Both the position numbers and the translations under genes were made by a program. Under the pieces are notes generated by a model. The model worked only from the letters and a program-made list of their open reading frames with translations. It had not been told where the DNA came from and searched no databases. Of a stretch of 64,000 bases of DNA, positions 17,275-28,667 are shown in pieces; positions within the stretch are counted from its first letter, which is position 1, and the number at the start of each line of letters is the position of its first letter. This DNA comes from Methylobacillus glycogenes JCM 2850 (GTDB lineage Bacteria > Pseudomonadota > Gammaproteobacteria > Burkholderiales > Methylophilaceae), in the NCBI RefSeq assembly GCF_000617925.1, contig NZ_BAMT01000001.1, positions 124,001-188,000 of the forward strand, read 5' to 3'.

Positions 17275-19064
17275 ATGAAAAACATCCGCAACTTCTCCAT
17301 CATCGCCCACATCGACCACGGTAAATCAACCCTTGCAGACCGTATCATTCAGCTCTGTGGCGGCTTGTCCGACCGTGAAATGGAAGCCCAGGTGCTGGAC
17401 TCCATGGACATCGAGCGTGAGCGCGGTATTACCATCAAAGCACAAACCGCAGCCCTGGAGTACAAGGCGCTCAACGGTGAAATCTACAACCTCAACCTGA
17501 TTGACACCCCTGGCCACGTCGACTTCTCCTATGAAGTCAGCCGCTCGCTGGCTGCCTGTGAAGGCGCACTGCTAGTGTGGATGCCTCCCAGGGCGTAGAG
17601 GCGCAAAGTGTGGCCAACTGCTACACCGCAATTGATCAGGGCGTGGAAGTTGTACCCGTACTGAACAAGATAGACTTGCCTGCTGCTGATCCAGAGCGGG
17701 TGATGCAGGAAATCGAAGACGTGATCGGGGTTGATGCTTCCGAGGCTGTGCGCTGTTCTGCCAAGACTGGCGTAGGCGTGCAAGACGTTCTTGAGAATAT
17801 GATCGCCAGGATTCCCCCTCCTGTGGGCGACCCGACCAAGCCGCTCAAGGCCTTGATCATCGATTCCTGGTTTGATAATTACGTAGCGTCATCATGCTGG
17901 TGCGCGTGGTGGATGGCGTACTTAAGCCCAAAGACAAAATCCGCATGATGGCCACCAAGGCCGTGCATCTGTGTGAGCAGGTGGGTGTGTTTACGCCCAA
18001 GTCGCGTCAGCGCGCTTCGCTGTCCGCAGGTGAAGTAGGTTTTATCATTGCCGGTATCAAGGAACTGACCAGCGCCAAGGTCGGTGATACCGTCACTCTT
18101 GAATCCAGCAGGCCGAAGAAGCCTTGCCAGGTTTCAAGGAAGTACAACCACAGGTGTTTGCTGGTTTGTACCCGGTGGAATCCAATCAGTTTGAAGCCTT
18201 GCGTGAAGCGCTGGAAAAACTGCGCCTCAACGATGCCTCACTGCAATTCGAGCCAGAAAACTCCACCGCGCTGGGCTTTGGTTTCCGCTGCGGCTTCTTA
18301 GGTCTGCTGCACATGGAAATTGTGCAGGAGCGCCTAGAGCGCGAATACGATATGGACCTCATTACCACCGCTCCTACGGTGGTCTATGAACTGATGATGA
18401 AGTCTGGCGAGGTGGTGCAGATCGAGAACCCTTCACGTTTGCCTGAGCCTTCAAGAGTGGCCGAGATACGTGAGCCCATCATCAATATCAATCTGCTAAT
18501 GCCACAGGACTATGTAGGCCCGGTCATGACCTTGTGTAATGGCAAGCGTGGCGTGCAGCGCAATATGCAGTATATGGGCCGCCAGGTCATGCTCAGCTAT
18601 GAAATGCCGCTCAATGAAGTGGTGCTGGATTTCTTCGACCGCCTCAAGTCGGTATCGCGTGGCTATGCTCCATGGACTACGAATTCCTCGAGTTCCGTGC
18701 AGCGGATTTGGTCAAGCTCGACATTATGGTCAACGGCGAACGTGTTGATGCGTTGTCGCTAATTGTGCACCGCGCAACCAGCGTATATCGTGGCCGTGAA
18801 CTGGTCTCCAAGATGCGTGAACTGATTCCGCGCCAGATGTTTGATATTGCTGTGCAAGCCTCTATCGGTGCCAACATCATTGCGCGTGAAACCGTCAAAG
18901 CCATGCGCAAAAACGTATTGGCCAAGTGCTACGGTGGCGATATTACGCGTAAGAAGAAACTGCTGGAAAAGCAAAAAGAAGGCAAAAAGCGCATGAAGCA
19001 GGTTGGTAACGTAGAGATTCCACAGGAAGCATTCCTGGCCATTTTGAGGGTTGAAGACAAATGA
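17275..19064 (+). CDS. lepA: Elongation factor 4, LepA (four apparent frameshifts)
   Basis: Ribosomal back-translocase GTPase of about 597 residues. G1 [14 protein letters not shown]3 [13 protein letters not shown] and G4 [13 protein letters not shown] are visible, as is the LepA C-terminal domain ([19 protein letters not shown] ... [17 protein letters not shown]). The frame breaks near 17577, 17885, 18110 and 18668, and each break is repaired by one added base. No part of the protein is missing. The gene ends overlapping lepB. Confidence 0.9.
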
Positions 19065-19807
19065 TGTTTGCATTGTTCATGCTGGGTGTATTGGTCATTA
19101 CCGGGGTGATCTGGTTGCTGGATAACCTGTTCTGGCGCAAGAAACGCGCAGCCGATGCTGCTGACCCTGTGATTGTCGAGTACTCCAAGAGCTTCTTCCC
19201 GGTGATTCTGGCGGTGTTCCTGATTCGCTCCTTTATCGTGGAGCCATTCAAGATTCCATCCGGCTCCATGATGCCAACCTTGCTGGCTGGCGATTTCATT
19301 CTGGTTAACAAGTTCAGCTATGGCCTGCGTGTGCCCATCCTCAACAAGACTTTCTTTGAGGTTGGCCATCCACAACGTGGCGATGTGTTTGTATTCCATT
19401 ACCCACCTGACCCTTCCATTGATTACATCAAGCGCGTGGTCGGTGTGCCGGGTGACCGCATTGCCTACCGCGACAAGCGCCTCACCATCAATGGCAAACC
19501 TATTGAGACTACCTTTGCCGATGATTACAAATACGTAGGCACTGGTCTTAACATGATAGTGACCAAGCGTTACCAGGAACAACTGGGCGAGAAAAAGCAC
19601 GATATCCTGATTGAAGAAAACGGCATGGCGTTCGATGGTGAAGTCGAAGTGCCGCCTGGGCATTACTTTGCCATGGGTGATAACCGTGATAACAGCAAGG
19701 ACAGCCGTGTTTGGGGTTTTGTACCTGAAGATAACCTGGTGGGCCGTGCTTTCTTTATCTGGTGGAATTTTGACGATTTCGGCAGAATTGGCAGCAAGAT
19801 CAACTAA
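19061..19807 (+). CDS. lepB: Signal peptidase I
   Basis: 248 residues. Two N-terminal membrane helices (about 1-20 and 45-65) precede the catalytic periplasmic domain with the nucleophile serine in [10 protein letters not shown] and the general-base lysine in [12 protein letters not shown]; box E is seen in [12 protein letters not shown]. It cleaves signal peptides of exported proteins. The start overlaps the lepA stop (ATGA). Confidence 0.96.
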   Translation: MMFALFMLGVLVITGVIWLLDNLFWRKKRAADAADPVIVEYSKSFFPVILAVFLIRSFIVEPFKIPSGSMMPTLLAGDFILVNKFSYGLRVPILNKTFFEVGHPQRGDVFVFHYPPDPSIDYIKRVVGVPGDRIAYRDKRLTINGKPIETTFADDYKYVGTGLNMIVTKRYQEQLGEKKHDILIEENGMAFDGEVEVPPGHYFAMGDNRDNSKDSRVWGFVPEDNLVGRAFFIWWNFDDFGRIGSKIN

Positions 19808-19819
19808 TTGAGGGCAGAC

Positions 19820-20221
19820 ATGATGATGAATTCAAGCATGATGCAACAGCCAGGCAAAAAGCTACAGCAAGGCATGACCTTTCTCAGCCTGGTGGTTGTG
19901 ATTGTCATCGGCAGCTTCTTTGCCGTGCTGGCCATGAAGCTGGTGCCCTCCTATATTGAATATTTCACGGTCAAAAAAGCGCTTACCAGACTGGCTCATG
20001 ATCCTGAATTCAAAAACATGAGCAAAAGCCAGATATTGGAAGCCTTCAACAAAACCACCACCATAGACAACATCACCAGTATTGATGGCAAGGATTTGAG
20101 CTTCCTGCGTGATGAAAGCGGCAAGACCGTGGTCTCCGTGGATTACCAAGTGGTCGTGCCCCTGGTGGCCAATGTCAGTGTATTGCTGGATTTCGAGGCT
20201 TCAACCGACAATGCACGTTAA
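19820..20221 (+). CDS. DUF4845 membrane protein
   Basis: 133 residues from ATG 19820 (AGGG 5-9 bases upstream; the in-frame TTG directly after lepB is less likely). A short N-terminal tail is followed by one prepilin-like membrane helix (GMTFLSLVVVIVIGSFFAV) and an exported domain of about 95 residues. DUF4845 genes sit between lepB and rnc in many Proteobacteria; the function is not known. Confidence 0.85.
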   Translation: MMMNSSMMQQPGKKLQQGMTFLSLVVVIVIGSFFAVLAMKLVPSYIEYFTVKKALTRLAHDPEFKNMSKSQILEAFNKTTTIDNITSIDGKDLSFLRDESGKTVVSVDYQVVVPLVANVSVLLDFEASTDNAR

Positions 20222-20272
20222 ACCCGCTGTGCACGCGCATGGCAGCAAGCAGCCCAAAGGCTGGGTGGTGGC

Positions 20273-20953
20273 ATGATCCCGGCCAAACTCGCGCGTCAGC
20301 TGGGGCATGAATTCAGTGATCCGGAATTATTAAGGCGGGCACTGACCCACCGTAGCCACTCCAGCCAAAATAATGAGCGCCTGGAATTTCTCGGCGATGG
20401 CGTGCTGAATTTCCTGGTGGCGCATCAGTTATACCAGCGCTTTCCCAAGCTGCCCGAAGGTGACCTCAGCCGCTTGCGCGCGCAATTGGTCAAGGAACAA
20501 ACCCTGAGCGAGATTGCAATCAGTCTCAACCTGGGGGAGTCCTTGCGCCTGGGTGAGGGCGAGCTTAAAAGCGGTGGCTGGCGTCGTCCTTCGGTACTCG
20601 CTGATGCGGTTGAGGCCATACTTGGTGCGGTATTCCTCGATGGTGGCTACCCGGCTGCCGATGCCCTGGTGCAGCGCCTGTTCCTGCCCTTGTTGGAAAA
20701 TATAGACCCCAAAGCCATAGGCAAGGATGCCAAGTCGCTATTGCAGGAATGGCTGCAGGGGCGCAAGCTGGACCTGCCCGAATACACCGTGCTGGCGACC
20801 GAAGGCGAGGCACATTGCCAGACTTTTCTGGTCAGCTGCCATATCGCCAAATTCCAGATCACGACTGAAGGCCGTGGCGCCAGCCGCCGCGCGGCTGAAC
20901 AACTGGCCGCCCAGTCTGCATACGAGCTATTGCTCACAAAAGGTAAACCATGA
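20273..20953 (+). CDS. rnc: Ribonuclease III
   Basis: 226 residues. The catalytic signature [14 protein letters not shown] and the second metal site [17 protein letters not shown] are present, followed by a C-terminal double-stranded RNA-binding domain (about 155-222, [17 protein letters not shown] ... [10 protein letters not shown]). The usual Ala in LEFLGDAVL is Gly here, a mild change. It processes rRNA precursors and overlaps era by 4 bases. Confidence 0.95.
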   Translation: MIPAKLARQLGHEFSDPELLRRALTHRSHSSQNNERLEFLGDGVLNFLVAHQLYQRFPKLPEGDLSRLRAQLVKEQTLSEIAISLNLGESLRLGEGELKSGGWRRPSVLADAVEAILGAVFLDGGYPAADALVQRLFLPLLENIDPKAIGKDAKSLLQEWLQGRKLDLPEYTVLATEGEAHCQTFLVSCHIAKFQITTEGRGASRRAAEQLAAQSAYELLLTKGKP

Positions 20954-21840
20954 ATACAACCAGAAATTTCCGCTGCGGTACCGTGGCCATTGTGGGCCGA
21001 CCCAATGTCGGCAAATCCACCTTGCTCAACCATATCCTCGGCCTCAAGCTCAGCATTACCTCGCGCAAGGCACAAACCACGCGCCATCGTCTGCTGGGCA
21101 TACACACCACCGCCGACACCCAGTTTCTCTTTGTTGATACCCCGGGTTTTCAGCAAAAGCATGTCAATGCGCTGAACCGCAGCCTGAACCGCACTGTGAC
21201 CCAGGTTCTCAGCGATATTGATGTGGTGCTGTTTGTGGTGGAGCCACAAAACCTCACCGATGCTGATCGCAAAGTGGTGACCCTGTTGCCACGCAACCAG
21301 CCAGTATTCATGGTGATCAACAAGGCTGACCTCATGGAAGACAAGGGCAAGCTCTTGCCGCTGATTGAGACCATGAGTCAGGAATTCCCCTTCACAGGCA
21401 TTATCCCGGTCAGCGCCAAGCGCAGCCTTAATCTGGATCAGCTGCTTGAAACCGTACGCGAGCACCTGCCTGAGCAAGCGGCGATTTACGGCGAAGATGA
21501 ACTGACAGACCGTAATGAACGTTTCCTCGCCGCTGAACTGCTGCGCGAGAAAATCTTCCGCTTGCTGGGCGATGAAATTCCTTACTCTGTAGCCGTGGAA
21601 ATTGAGAAGTTTGAGCAAGAAGGCAATCTGCGCCGCATTCATGCTGCGATTATTGTCGACAAGGAAAGCCAGAAGCCCATGTTGATAGGCAAGGGTGGCG
21701 AGAAGCTCAAGCGTATTTCTACCGAAGCGCGGCAGGATATGGAAAAGCTGTTTGATAGCAAGGTTTGGTTGGAGACCTGGGTCAAGGTCAAGGGCGGCTG
21801 GGCCGACGATGAGCGTGCCCTCAAAAGCCTAGGCTACTGA
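20950..21840 (+). CDS. era: GTPase Era
   Basis: 296 residues. G1 [14 protein letters not shown]3 VDTPGF, G4 NKAD and G5 SAK are intact, followed by the C-terminal KH domain with the RNA-binding GKGG loop ([13 protein letters not shown]). It assists 16S rRNA maturation and 30S assembly. The rnc-era pair is translationally coupled. Confidence 0.96.
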   Translation: MNTTRNFRCGTVAIVGRPNVGKSTLLNHILGLKLSITSRKAQTTRHRLLGIHTTADTQFLFVDTPGFQQKHVNALNRSLNRTVTQVLSDIDVVLFVVEPQNLTDADRKVVTLLPRNQPVFMVINKADLMEDKGKLLPLIETMSQEFPFTGIIPVSAKRSLNLDQLLETVREHLPEQAAIYGEDELTDRNERFLAAELLREKIFRLLGDEIPYSVAVEIEKFEQEGNLRRIHAAIIVDKESQKPMLIGKGGEKLKRISTEARQDMEKLFDSKVWLETWVKVKGGWADDERALKSLGY

Positions 21841-21948
21841 GGGGCCGCTTGATGCCAGGGGCAAATACGGCGTTGTCAGCCCTTGCCGTACTAGGTGTAC
21901 TGTCTGCGGGCCTCCGCCTTGTCTTTGCCCCTGGCATCAAGCGGCTGG
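21841..21948. repeat. Long inverted repeat between era and recO
   Basis: A perfect 22-base inverted repeat: the left arm at 21844-21865 starts GCCGCTTGATGCC and the right arm at 21924-21945 ends GGCATCAAGCGGC. The 58-base interior holds a smaller hairpin (TACGGC / GCCGTA) and GTAC repeats, like repetitive extragenic palindromes. It begins one base past the era stop and may attenuate or terminate the operon before recO. Confidence 0.85.
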
Positions 21949-22050
21949 TTGGCTTGGCGTACTTAGAAAAAACCGCCAAAAATTTTCACTGCGCATACCT
22001 CATTTTGAATTAACCCAACTTCTTACCGACTCTTAATACTCTTTTAAGTA

Positions 22051-22779
22051 ATGGCGACCACCCTCAATCGTCAGGATCATCAGCCGGTTTACGTGCTGCA
22101 TACCTATCCCTTCAAGGAAACCAGCTTGGTGGCGGAGTTGTTCAGCCGCGATTTTGGGCGGATGGCGGTGTTGGCCAAGGGTGCGCGGCGGCCGCGGTCG
22201 GCGATGCGGGGGATGTTGCAGGCGTTTCAGCCTTTGCAGGCCACCTGGTCGGGCAAGTCTGAGCTGAAGAATCTGCATGGTATGGAGTGGGGAGAGGGGC
22301 TGCTGCTGTTGCAGGGTGAGGCTTTGATGTGTGGCTTTTACCTCAATGAATTGCTGCTGCGCTTGCTGCCGCGCGAGGATGGTCACGAGGCTTTGTTTAC
22401 TTATTACAGCCAGACCTTGCGTAATCTTGCGCATCAGGCAGCGCCTTTGGCCAGCACTTTGCGCCGCTTTGAGCTCAAGCTGCTGCAAGAGCTGGGCTAT
22501 GCCTTGCCCTTGGAGCAGGATGTCGCCGGGCAGGAGATTGCTCCCGATCAGTCTTACTACTATCTGCCCGAGCAGGGCGCGGTGGCTGGCAGGTCGGCGG
22601 CGCAGACAAATGGCGTACAATTATCCGGCGCTACTTTGCTGGATATGCTCAGCGATGATTACAGCAACCCGCAGACGCAACAACAAAGCAAACAACTGAT
22701 GCGGCTTTTGCTGGCGCATTATCTGGGCGACAAGCCCCTGCATACGCGACAACTTTTAATGGACTTACAGGCATTATGA
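22051..22779 (+). CDS. recO: DNA repair protein RecO
   Basis: 242 residues. The N-terminal OB fold ([38 protein letters not shown]) and helical domain ([32 protein letters not shown]) match RecO. It loads RecA onto SSB-coated gaps. The ATG overlaps nothing upstream, and its stop overlaps pdxJ by 4 bases. Confidence 0.93.
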   Translation: MATTLNRQDHQPVYVLHTYPFKETSLVAELFSRDFGRMAVLAKGARRPRSAMRGMLQAFQPLQATWSGKSELKNLHGMEWGEGLLLLQGEALMCGFYLNELLLRLLPREDGHEALFTYYSQTLRNLAHQAAPLASTLRRFELKLLQELGYALPLEQDVAGQEIAPDQSYYYLPEQGAVAGRSAAQTNGVQLSGATLLDMLSDDYSNPQTQQQSKQLMRLLLAHYLGDKPLHTRQLLMDLQAL

Positions 22780-23501
22780 TCAGACTAGGCGTCAATATCG
22801 ACCATGTGGCCACCCTGCGTCAGGCACGTGGCACCCAGTATCCCAGCGTAGTACAGGCCGCTTTGCGCGCAGAAGAAGCCGGGGCTGACAGTATCACCAT
22901 CCATTTGCGTGAAGACAGACGGCATATTCAGGATGCAGACGTTTTTGCCTTGCGCCCATTGCTGCAAACCAAAATGAATCTGGAGATGGCGGTCACCGAT
23001 GAGATGGTGGGCATTGCGCTCAAGGTCAAGCCGCAGGATGTCTGCCTGGTGCCAGAGCGACGTGAAGAGCGTACCACCGAGGGTGGGCTGGATGTGGTCG
23101 GTAATCTGGGTACTATCAAGGCTGCCTGCAAGACGCTGAGCAATGCGGGTATTCGAGTGTCACTGTTCATAGGCCCTGATGTCGCGCAGGTAGAGGCATC
23201 CAAGGCGGCGGGTGCGCAGGTGGTCGAAATCCACACTGGCGCTTATGCAGATGCGGTGGGTGAAGAAGATAAGCTGGTCGAGTTGCAGCGCGTGCAGCGG
23301 GCAATTGATCATGGTCTGGCATTGGGCTTGGTGGTCAATGCGGGTCATGGGCTCAATATCCATAACGTACATGAGATTGCCAGCATTCCCGGTATAGAAG
23401 AACTCAATATTGGACATGCCATTGTGGCGCATGCCTTGTTTGTGGGCTGGGATAACGCGGTGCGTGAAATGAAGGCGCTGATGACACAGGCCGCCAGCTG
23501 A
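22776..23501 (+). CDS. pdxJ: Pyridoxine 5'-phosphate synthase
   Basis: 241 residues. Condenses 1-deoxy-xylulose-5-phosphate with 3-amino-2-oxopropyl phosphate to [20 protein letters not shown], the catalytic HLREDRRHI segment and VVNAGHGLN are diagnostic. The ATG overlaps recO (ATGA), preserving the conserved recO-pdxJ-acpS order. Confidence 0.96.
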   Translation: MIRLGVNIDHVATLRQARGTQYPSVVQAALRAEEAGADSITIHLREDRRHIQDADVFALRPLLQTKMNLEMAVTDEMVGIALKVKPQDVCLVPERREERTTEGGLDVVGNLGTIKAACKTLSNAGIRVSLFIGPDVAQVEASKAAGAQVVEIHTGAYADAVGEEDKLVELQRVQRAIDHGLALGLVVNAGHGLNIHNVHEIASIPGIEELNIGHAIVAHALFVGWDNAVREMKALMTQAAS

Positions 23502-23551
23502 GCGATGAGTTAGGCGTTGTGGCAAATAATGAACTCCATAATGGGCCAGGC

Positions 23552-23932
23552 ATGATTTATGGCATAGGTACCGATATCGTCGAGGTGGCGCGCATAGAGG
23601 ATTCTCTCAGCCGCTTTGGTGATGCTTTTGCGCAACGCATACTCAACGAGCTTGAGTGGCAGGATTACGCCGCCAGCCGTGTCAAAGCCCGTTTTCTTGC
23701 CAAACGCTTTGCTGCCAAGGAAGCCTTTGCCAAGGCCTTGGGCACTGGCATACGTGGTGCGGCCAGTTTTGACAATATAGGCATAGGTCACGATGCGCTG
23801 GGCAAGCCTGAGTTTCAGCTTGCCCCCGCGCTGCAAGCGCTTTTGCAGCAAAAAGGCATAGGCAGTCTGCACCTATCCATCAGTGACGAAAAAGCTCTGG
23901 CTGCGGCCTTTGTGGTACTGGAAAAGGCTTGA
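23552..23932 (+). CDS. acpS: Holo-[acyl-carrier-protein] synthase
   Basis: 126 residues from ATG 23552, giving the canonical start MIYGIGTDIVEVARIE; a GTG 33 bases earlier is in frame but adds a non-conserved extension. The metal/CoA-binding motif KRFAAKEAFAKALGTGI is present. It transfers 4'-phosphopantetheine from CoA to the acyl carrier protein. Confidence 0.95.
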   Translation: MIYGIGTDIVEVARIEDSLSRFGDAFAQRILNELEWQDYAASRVKARFLAKRFAAKEAFAKALGTGIRGAASFDNIGIGHDALGKPEFQLAPALQALLQQKGIGSLHLSISDEKALAAAFVVLEKA

Positions 23933-24938
23933 GCGTGTTTTTATCTGCCCGCGGTTTTAGCGCTAGCCTGTTAAGTGCCTGTCTTTGGCTCATGATAAAC
24001 GCAGCGCATGCCGAGCAATGGGTAGAGGCCGGGCAGAGCAGCGTGGGCAAGCATTATGTTGACCCTTCCAGCGTTACGCGTAACCCAGAATTGCAACAAG
24101 TCAGCGTCATGACCCGCGTGGATGAAGCCAATGGCGGACGCTGGCTTACCAGCATGCTGATAGAGTGCCAGCAGCATAGGTTCAGCTATCAACATGGTTA
24201 CCATCTGGACGCGGCAGGCAAGCAAAGCTTCAAGTTTGATGCACCACGTGCCAGCGAACCCATCACGCAGCCTCGTTGCCAGATCAATTACAGCAGCAGT
24301 ATTGCAGCGGGCTGGGGCAAGGCCAGGATAGCCCATTACAGCCCAGTCAATCCCAACTCAGCAAATCACTGCCCAGCAAATCCCAGTCATACCAACCGCA
24401 ATGGCAACTGGTAGGTAACAGCAACACCGGGGAAGTCTCGTTTGACCAGAACTCACTGCGCGGTGGTGAATCTGGTCTGTGGACGGTGCATGCGCGCGTT
24501 AAGCCCTTCAACAAAAACGAGCAGACCCTGAGCACCATCAGCCTGGATTGCCGCGCCAACACCTTTAGTCTGCTACAAGCGCAGCGCGTACATGACGGCA
24601 AGAGCGAATCCCTGTTTGACAAGCCGCAGCCTATGGCGCCATTAGCCAAGTCTGCCACTGCCAAGCAGTTGGCCGCTGCGATTTGCCAACCGCAGGCCAA
24701 AACTGCGCGTAACCCTTTCCAAGATGACACCTGCAAAGGCTTGCAGGCTGAATTACAGGCGCTGGAAAACCGCGTGCAGGCGGATGTGGATGCCGATGCC
24801 TTGTATTGCGACACCATGAGCAAATATCTGGATCAGCTGGCCAGGCTGGGCCATGCCGTGGAACAAAATCATTGCGCGATTCATGGGCTGGAACAATATC
24901 AGCGTGAAATCCGCGCAGTGGGATGTGAGCAGCCATGA
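23929..24938 (+). CDS. Exported two-domain surface-adhesin-E-like protein (one apparent frameshift)
   Basis: A signal peptide (LSACLWLMINAAHAEQ) is followed by a domain beginning WVEAGQSSVGKHYVDPSSV, similar to the surface-adhesin protein E / CNP-type fold with paired cysteines, then a Gln/Ser-rich linker and a second copy-like domain (WQLVGNSNTGEVSFDQNSL ... ISLDCRANTF). The C-terminal third is Cys-containing and helical (CKGLQAELQALENRVQ). The frame breaks between about 24300 and 24345 and one added base restores a single protein of about 336 residues. It is coupled to acpS (TTGA overlap) and to tcdA. Function unknown. Confidence 0.65.
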
Positions 24939-25752
24939 GTCATGATACTGAACTCGATTTTGAGCGTCGCTTTGGTGGCGTGCGCCGCCTCTATGGCGAT
25001 GCAGCACTACAGCGTTTCCGTCAGGCGCATGTCTGCGTGATAGGCGTCGGTGGTGTAGGCTCTTGGGCGGTGGAAGCCCTGGCGCGTAATGCCGTAGGCC
25101 AGTTGACGCTGATAGATCTGGATAATATTGCCGAATCCAACGTCAATCGCCAGCTACATGCGGTGGAGGGTGCGTTTGGCATGGCCAAGGTCAGCGCCAT
25201 GGCGCAACGCGTCAAGCAGATCAACCCACTGGCCCAGGTGCACGAAATTGAAGATTTCATCACGCCAGATAACCTGGATGCCATGTTAAACCGGGGCTAT
25301 GACGCGGTGCTGGATGCCATTGATGATGCACGCGCCAAGACCGCACTGGCGGCCTGGTGTCGCCGTCACAAATTACCACTGGTGATGGCAGGCGGTGCAG
25401 GGGGGCGCTTTGACCCCACGCGCTTGCGGGTGGGGGATTTGTCTGAAGTGCAGGGTGACAGGCTGTTAGCCAAGGTGCGCAACCAATTGCGCCGTGATCA
25501 TGGTTTCCCCAAGGCGGGTAATCAAGCAGTGCTTCTGCCAAAAAACCCGCCAAATTTGGCATACCCTGTATCTATTCCGATGAGCCTGTGCAGCAACCAG
25601 AAACCGTGAGTTGCGAGACGGATAATGCCATTACTGGCCTCAATTGCGCGGGCTATGGTTCCACGGTGACCGTCACCGCGCCCAGCGGCATGGCCGCAGC
25701 CGGACTGGTGCTGAAACTGCTGGCGCAACAAGCAGGCCAGGCTAAAGCCTAG
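24935..25752 (+). CDS. tcdA: tRNA threonylcarbamoyladenosine dehydratase (one apparent frameshift)
   Basis: E1-like ATP-dependent enzyme that cyclises t6A37 in tRNA. VCVIGVGGVGSWAVEALARN is the nucleotide-binding motif, with DLDNIAESNVNRQLHA following. The frame breaks near 25523; adding one C (AATC to AATCC) joins the first 195 or so residues to the conserved tail containing CETDNAITGLNCAGYGS and GMAAAGLVLKLL. The corrected length of about 272 residues matches the family. Confidence 0.88.
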
Positions 25753-26012
25753 CTGCTGATCACACGTTCATATTCAGGGAAATAGCGCGAGATCACCGCA
25801 AGGTCGAAACTGCGCAAAATGCTGGTATTGGGTTCACGCGCCAGCAGAAAATCAAAAGAACGGCTGACCAGTTCTTCAGTGCTGAAGCGCCCCTGGGTCA
25901 ACCTGTCTGCATAATCGGTGGCTACGGTCACGCGGTGGGTGGTGGGTGAGGGAGTCTGGATGGCGACTTCAAATAATTGCTCATCTAACTTGTTGATCGA
26001 GATATTCGCCAT
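25749..26012 (-). CDS. Conserved small protein of unknown function
   Basis: 87 residues with a good ribosome site (AGGGGA 5 bases before ATG). The middle part, VTVATDYADRLTQGRFSTEE followed by SFDFLLAREPNTSILRSFDL and a closing ISRYFPEYE, looks like a widespread small proteobacterial protein without assigned function. It is cytosolic, acidic, with no signal or membrane segment. It converges on tcdA with a 4-base overlap of the two stops. Confidence 0.7.
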   Translation of the reverse strand: MANISINKLDEQLFEVAIQTPSPTTHRVTVATDYADRLTQGRFSTEELVSRSFDFLLAREPNTSILRSFDLAVISRYFPEYERVISS

Positions 26013-26119
26013 CGCAATCCCCTGCGGTCATGAAGGGCATAGTGTAGCCGAAACCATCTACAGACTGAAACCATCGCTGGTAAAAATCCCTGGCAAATTC
26101 CCTTGTTGCATCTGAACGT

Positions 26120-26156
26120 AAAAAAGCCACCTGCGGCCAAATAGCAGCAGGTGGCT
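26120..26156 (-). terminator. Terminator of the first methylotroph TonB-receptor gene
   Basis: A 10-base stem (AGCCACCTGC / GCAGGTGGCT) with a 12-base loop, followed by six T residues on the minus strand, lies 30 bases past the receptor stop. Confidence 0.85.
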
Positions 26157-26187
26157 GGTTGCGTGCGTGCTTTATAAAAAGCTTTAT

Positions 26188-28560
26188 TTAAAAATCGTAA
26201 CGCAAGCTCGCACCTATGGTACGCGGCTGGGCAGCAGAGCCTGCATACATACCATTGCCAGAATTCACTAGCCCTAAGAAGTAGTGCTTATCAAACAGGT
26301 TCTTGGCCCAGATGGACAAGTCCCACTGGTTCTTGCCCTGGGGAATCCTGAAACCTGTAGTCAGATTGAACACACCATAGCTTGGAATCTTGGAGTACAC
26401 GGAATTGTTCACGTCAGCGTAGGTTTCAGAGCGCCAGCCATAATTGGCAGCGGTGTAGTGCTCCACATTGCCATTGATGCTCCAGCGGTGTTGCAGGCCA
26501 GCATTGGCAGTCCAGCGTGGTGCGCCATTGACACGGTTGCCAGAGATACTGCGGAAGCCTTTGCCATAGCCACTGTTGGCATTGCCGCCTGGGCCATTGA
26601 ATTCCTCGAATGGGGTAGGCGCGCTGCCATTATCAAAGGTCGCGTCTGTGTAAGCCGCATTGAAGTTCAGCAGCAGATGACTAGTCGCCTGGGCCTTGAT
26701 GTCCAGTTCCACACCCTTGCTGGTAAGGTCACCCACATTGGAAAGCAGGGCGACATAATTGCCGTTGTTTTCCGTGGTGGTCACTGCCTGATAATCAGAG
26801 ATTTTGGTCAGGAATACATTGGCATTGATATTGACGCGATTATCCAGCCAGGATGTTTTCAGGCCAATCTCCAGGTTACGTGCCTTTTCCGGCTCAATAT
26901 TCAGTGCGCTATTGCCTAGCAATGCGGCAGGGGTAGTGACGCTGTTGACGTTGAAGCCGCCGGATTTTTCGCCCGTGGAGTAAGTGACAAAGCCCAGCAC
27001 ATCATCTTTAAAGCGGTAGCTTGCTGTCAGCAGACCAGCCAAACTTTCATCGGTGCGGCGTAATGTGCCGCTGTCGTAAGCACGGAACAGCGCAGACCAG
27101 CTGCATAAGGATTTGCCGGGTCTACCGTCTGCTGCTGTACGCTGCCTTCTTTCTTTTCTTGGGTGTAGCGCAAGCCCCCGGTCAGGTCGAATACCTGGCT
27201 AAGGTGCCAAGTGGCTTGGCCGAAAGCGGCATAGCTATCTGTAGATGATTTACCGATTCCTCGTAAGGATGCATTGGGGGGATTGGTTGTGGTGAGATTG
27301 AGTGCACTTGCACCAGTCGCATAGGCATTATCGCTGTTGATGTTCTGATGGTAGTAATAGGCTCCAACCACATAGTCATAGACTTCACCCAACGGTGAAG
27401 CCAGGCGTACTTCCTGCGAGTACTGCGACTCATCCACCTTGAAGCCGCCAACGATGCCAGGCAGGCGCGTAAAGTCCAGATCATTCTCAGGGCTGAATTT
27501 CCAGTCACGCCAGGCGGTGATAGAAGTCAGCTTGTAGCCATTGATATCCCAATTGGCCTCGGCTGATAAGGCGTCTTGATTGACGCGCGAACGCTGTCTG
27601 GCATCAAAATCTACCTTGTAGTCATAAGGGTCGCGGCTGATATTGCGTGCGCCCAGCAAGGTGGCGCGTTGGGCGTAGGTAGTGGCATTCGAGCCTGGCG
27701 TACCAAGTGGCAAGTTGGCCGCTGCCGCACCGCCTGGGTTCCATGGCCCGAAGCTGTAGGGAATTAGGCTGCCAGTACTGGAATCTTCCTCGTTATGCTC
27801 GGCAATCACGCGCAGATTGAACGTCTCGCTGGGCTTGAACAAGGCCTGCACGTAGACCTTTGCGATCAATCGCGTTGAGATCCTTGCCGTTATAAGTGTT
27901 CTTGATCCAGCCATCATCCTGGGTGTCATAAGCCGACAGGCGCACCGCCACGGTGTCGCTCAAAGGCTGGTTGATGCTGGCCTTGAACTGGCGATAGCCG
28001 CGCTCGCCGCCTGAAACTTCTACCGAGCGCTCTTCCTTGAATACCGGGGCGCGCGAGGTGATATTCAACACACCTGCGGTGGTGTTTTTGCCAAACAAAG
28101 TGCCTTGCGGGCCGCGCAAGAGGTCAATCTGTTCTATATCCAGCAGGTCAAACACGGCCTGACCGGGACGCCCGAGATAAACGTTGTCCAGATAAATACC
28201 AACGCTGCCTTCCAGGCCTTCATTGGCGGTATTGTTGCCTATGCCGCGCACCGCCACGCTGGATTGACGCGCATGGATAAACTGCGCGGTGAAGTTGGGC
28301 AGCAGTTGTTGCAGGTCCTGCACCTGGTAAATCTTGGTCTGCTCCAGTTGCTCGCCCTTGATCACGGTGATGGGGGCTGGCACGTCCTGTTCTTTTTCTG
28401 CGCGTCTTCGCGCGGTGACGGTGATATTGCCCAGACGGTTTTCGTTAGCGCTGTCTGACTGGGCGCTCACCGCTTGCGCTTCATCCGCATACACCGGGTT
28501 GTAAGCAGCGTGCACAGCCAAGGCAATGCCGCTGATGATCATAGGTTTCTTGAAGTTCAT
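26188..28560 (-). CDS. TonB-dependent receptor, copy 1 (two apparent frameshifts)
   Basis: An outer-membrane receptor of about 790 residues. The signal peptide is MNFKKPMIISGIALAVHAA..., with AAGGGG upstream of ATG 28560. A TonB-box/plug start (GNITVTARRRAEKEQ), the plug motif LLRGPQGTLFGKNTTAGVLN and a barrel ending IGASLRYDF are present. The frame breaks near 27860 (one extra base, or two missing) and between 27060 and 27125 (one missing). No STN domain. It is closely similar to the receptor at 32.3-34.7 kb. It lies downstream of the MFS and monooxygenase genes on the same strand, so its ligand is probably their substrate. Confidence 0.85.
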
Positions 28561-28667
28561 GCTTGGGTTCCCCTTTAAACTTGAAAACAAAACTTGAATG
28601 GCAAAACAGTAAATGCGTCAGCATGCAGCGCGGCGACAGGGCGCATGGCTTGTGCTTATCAGTTGTT

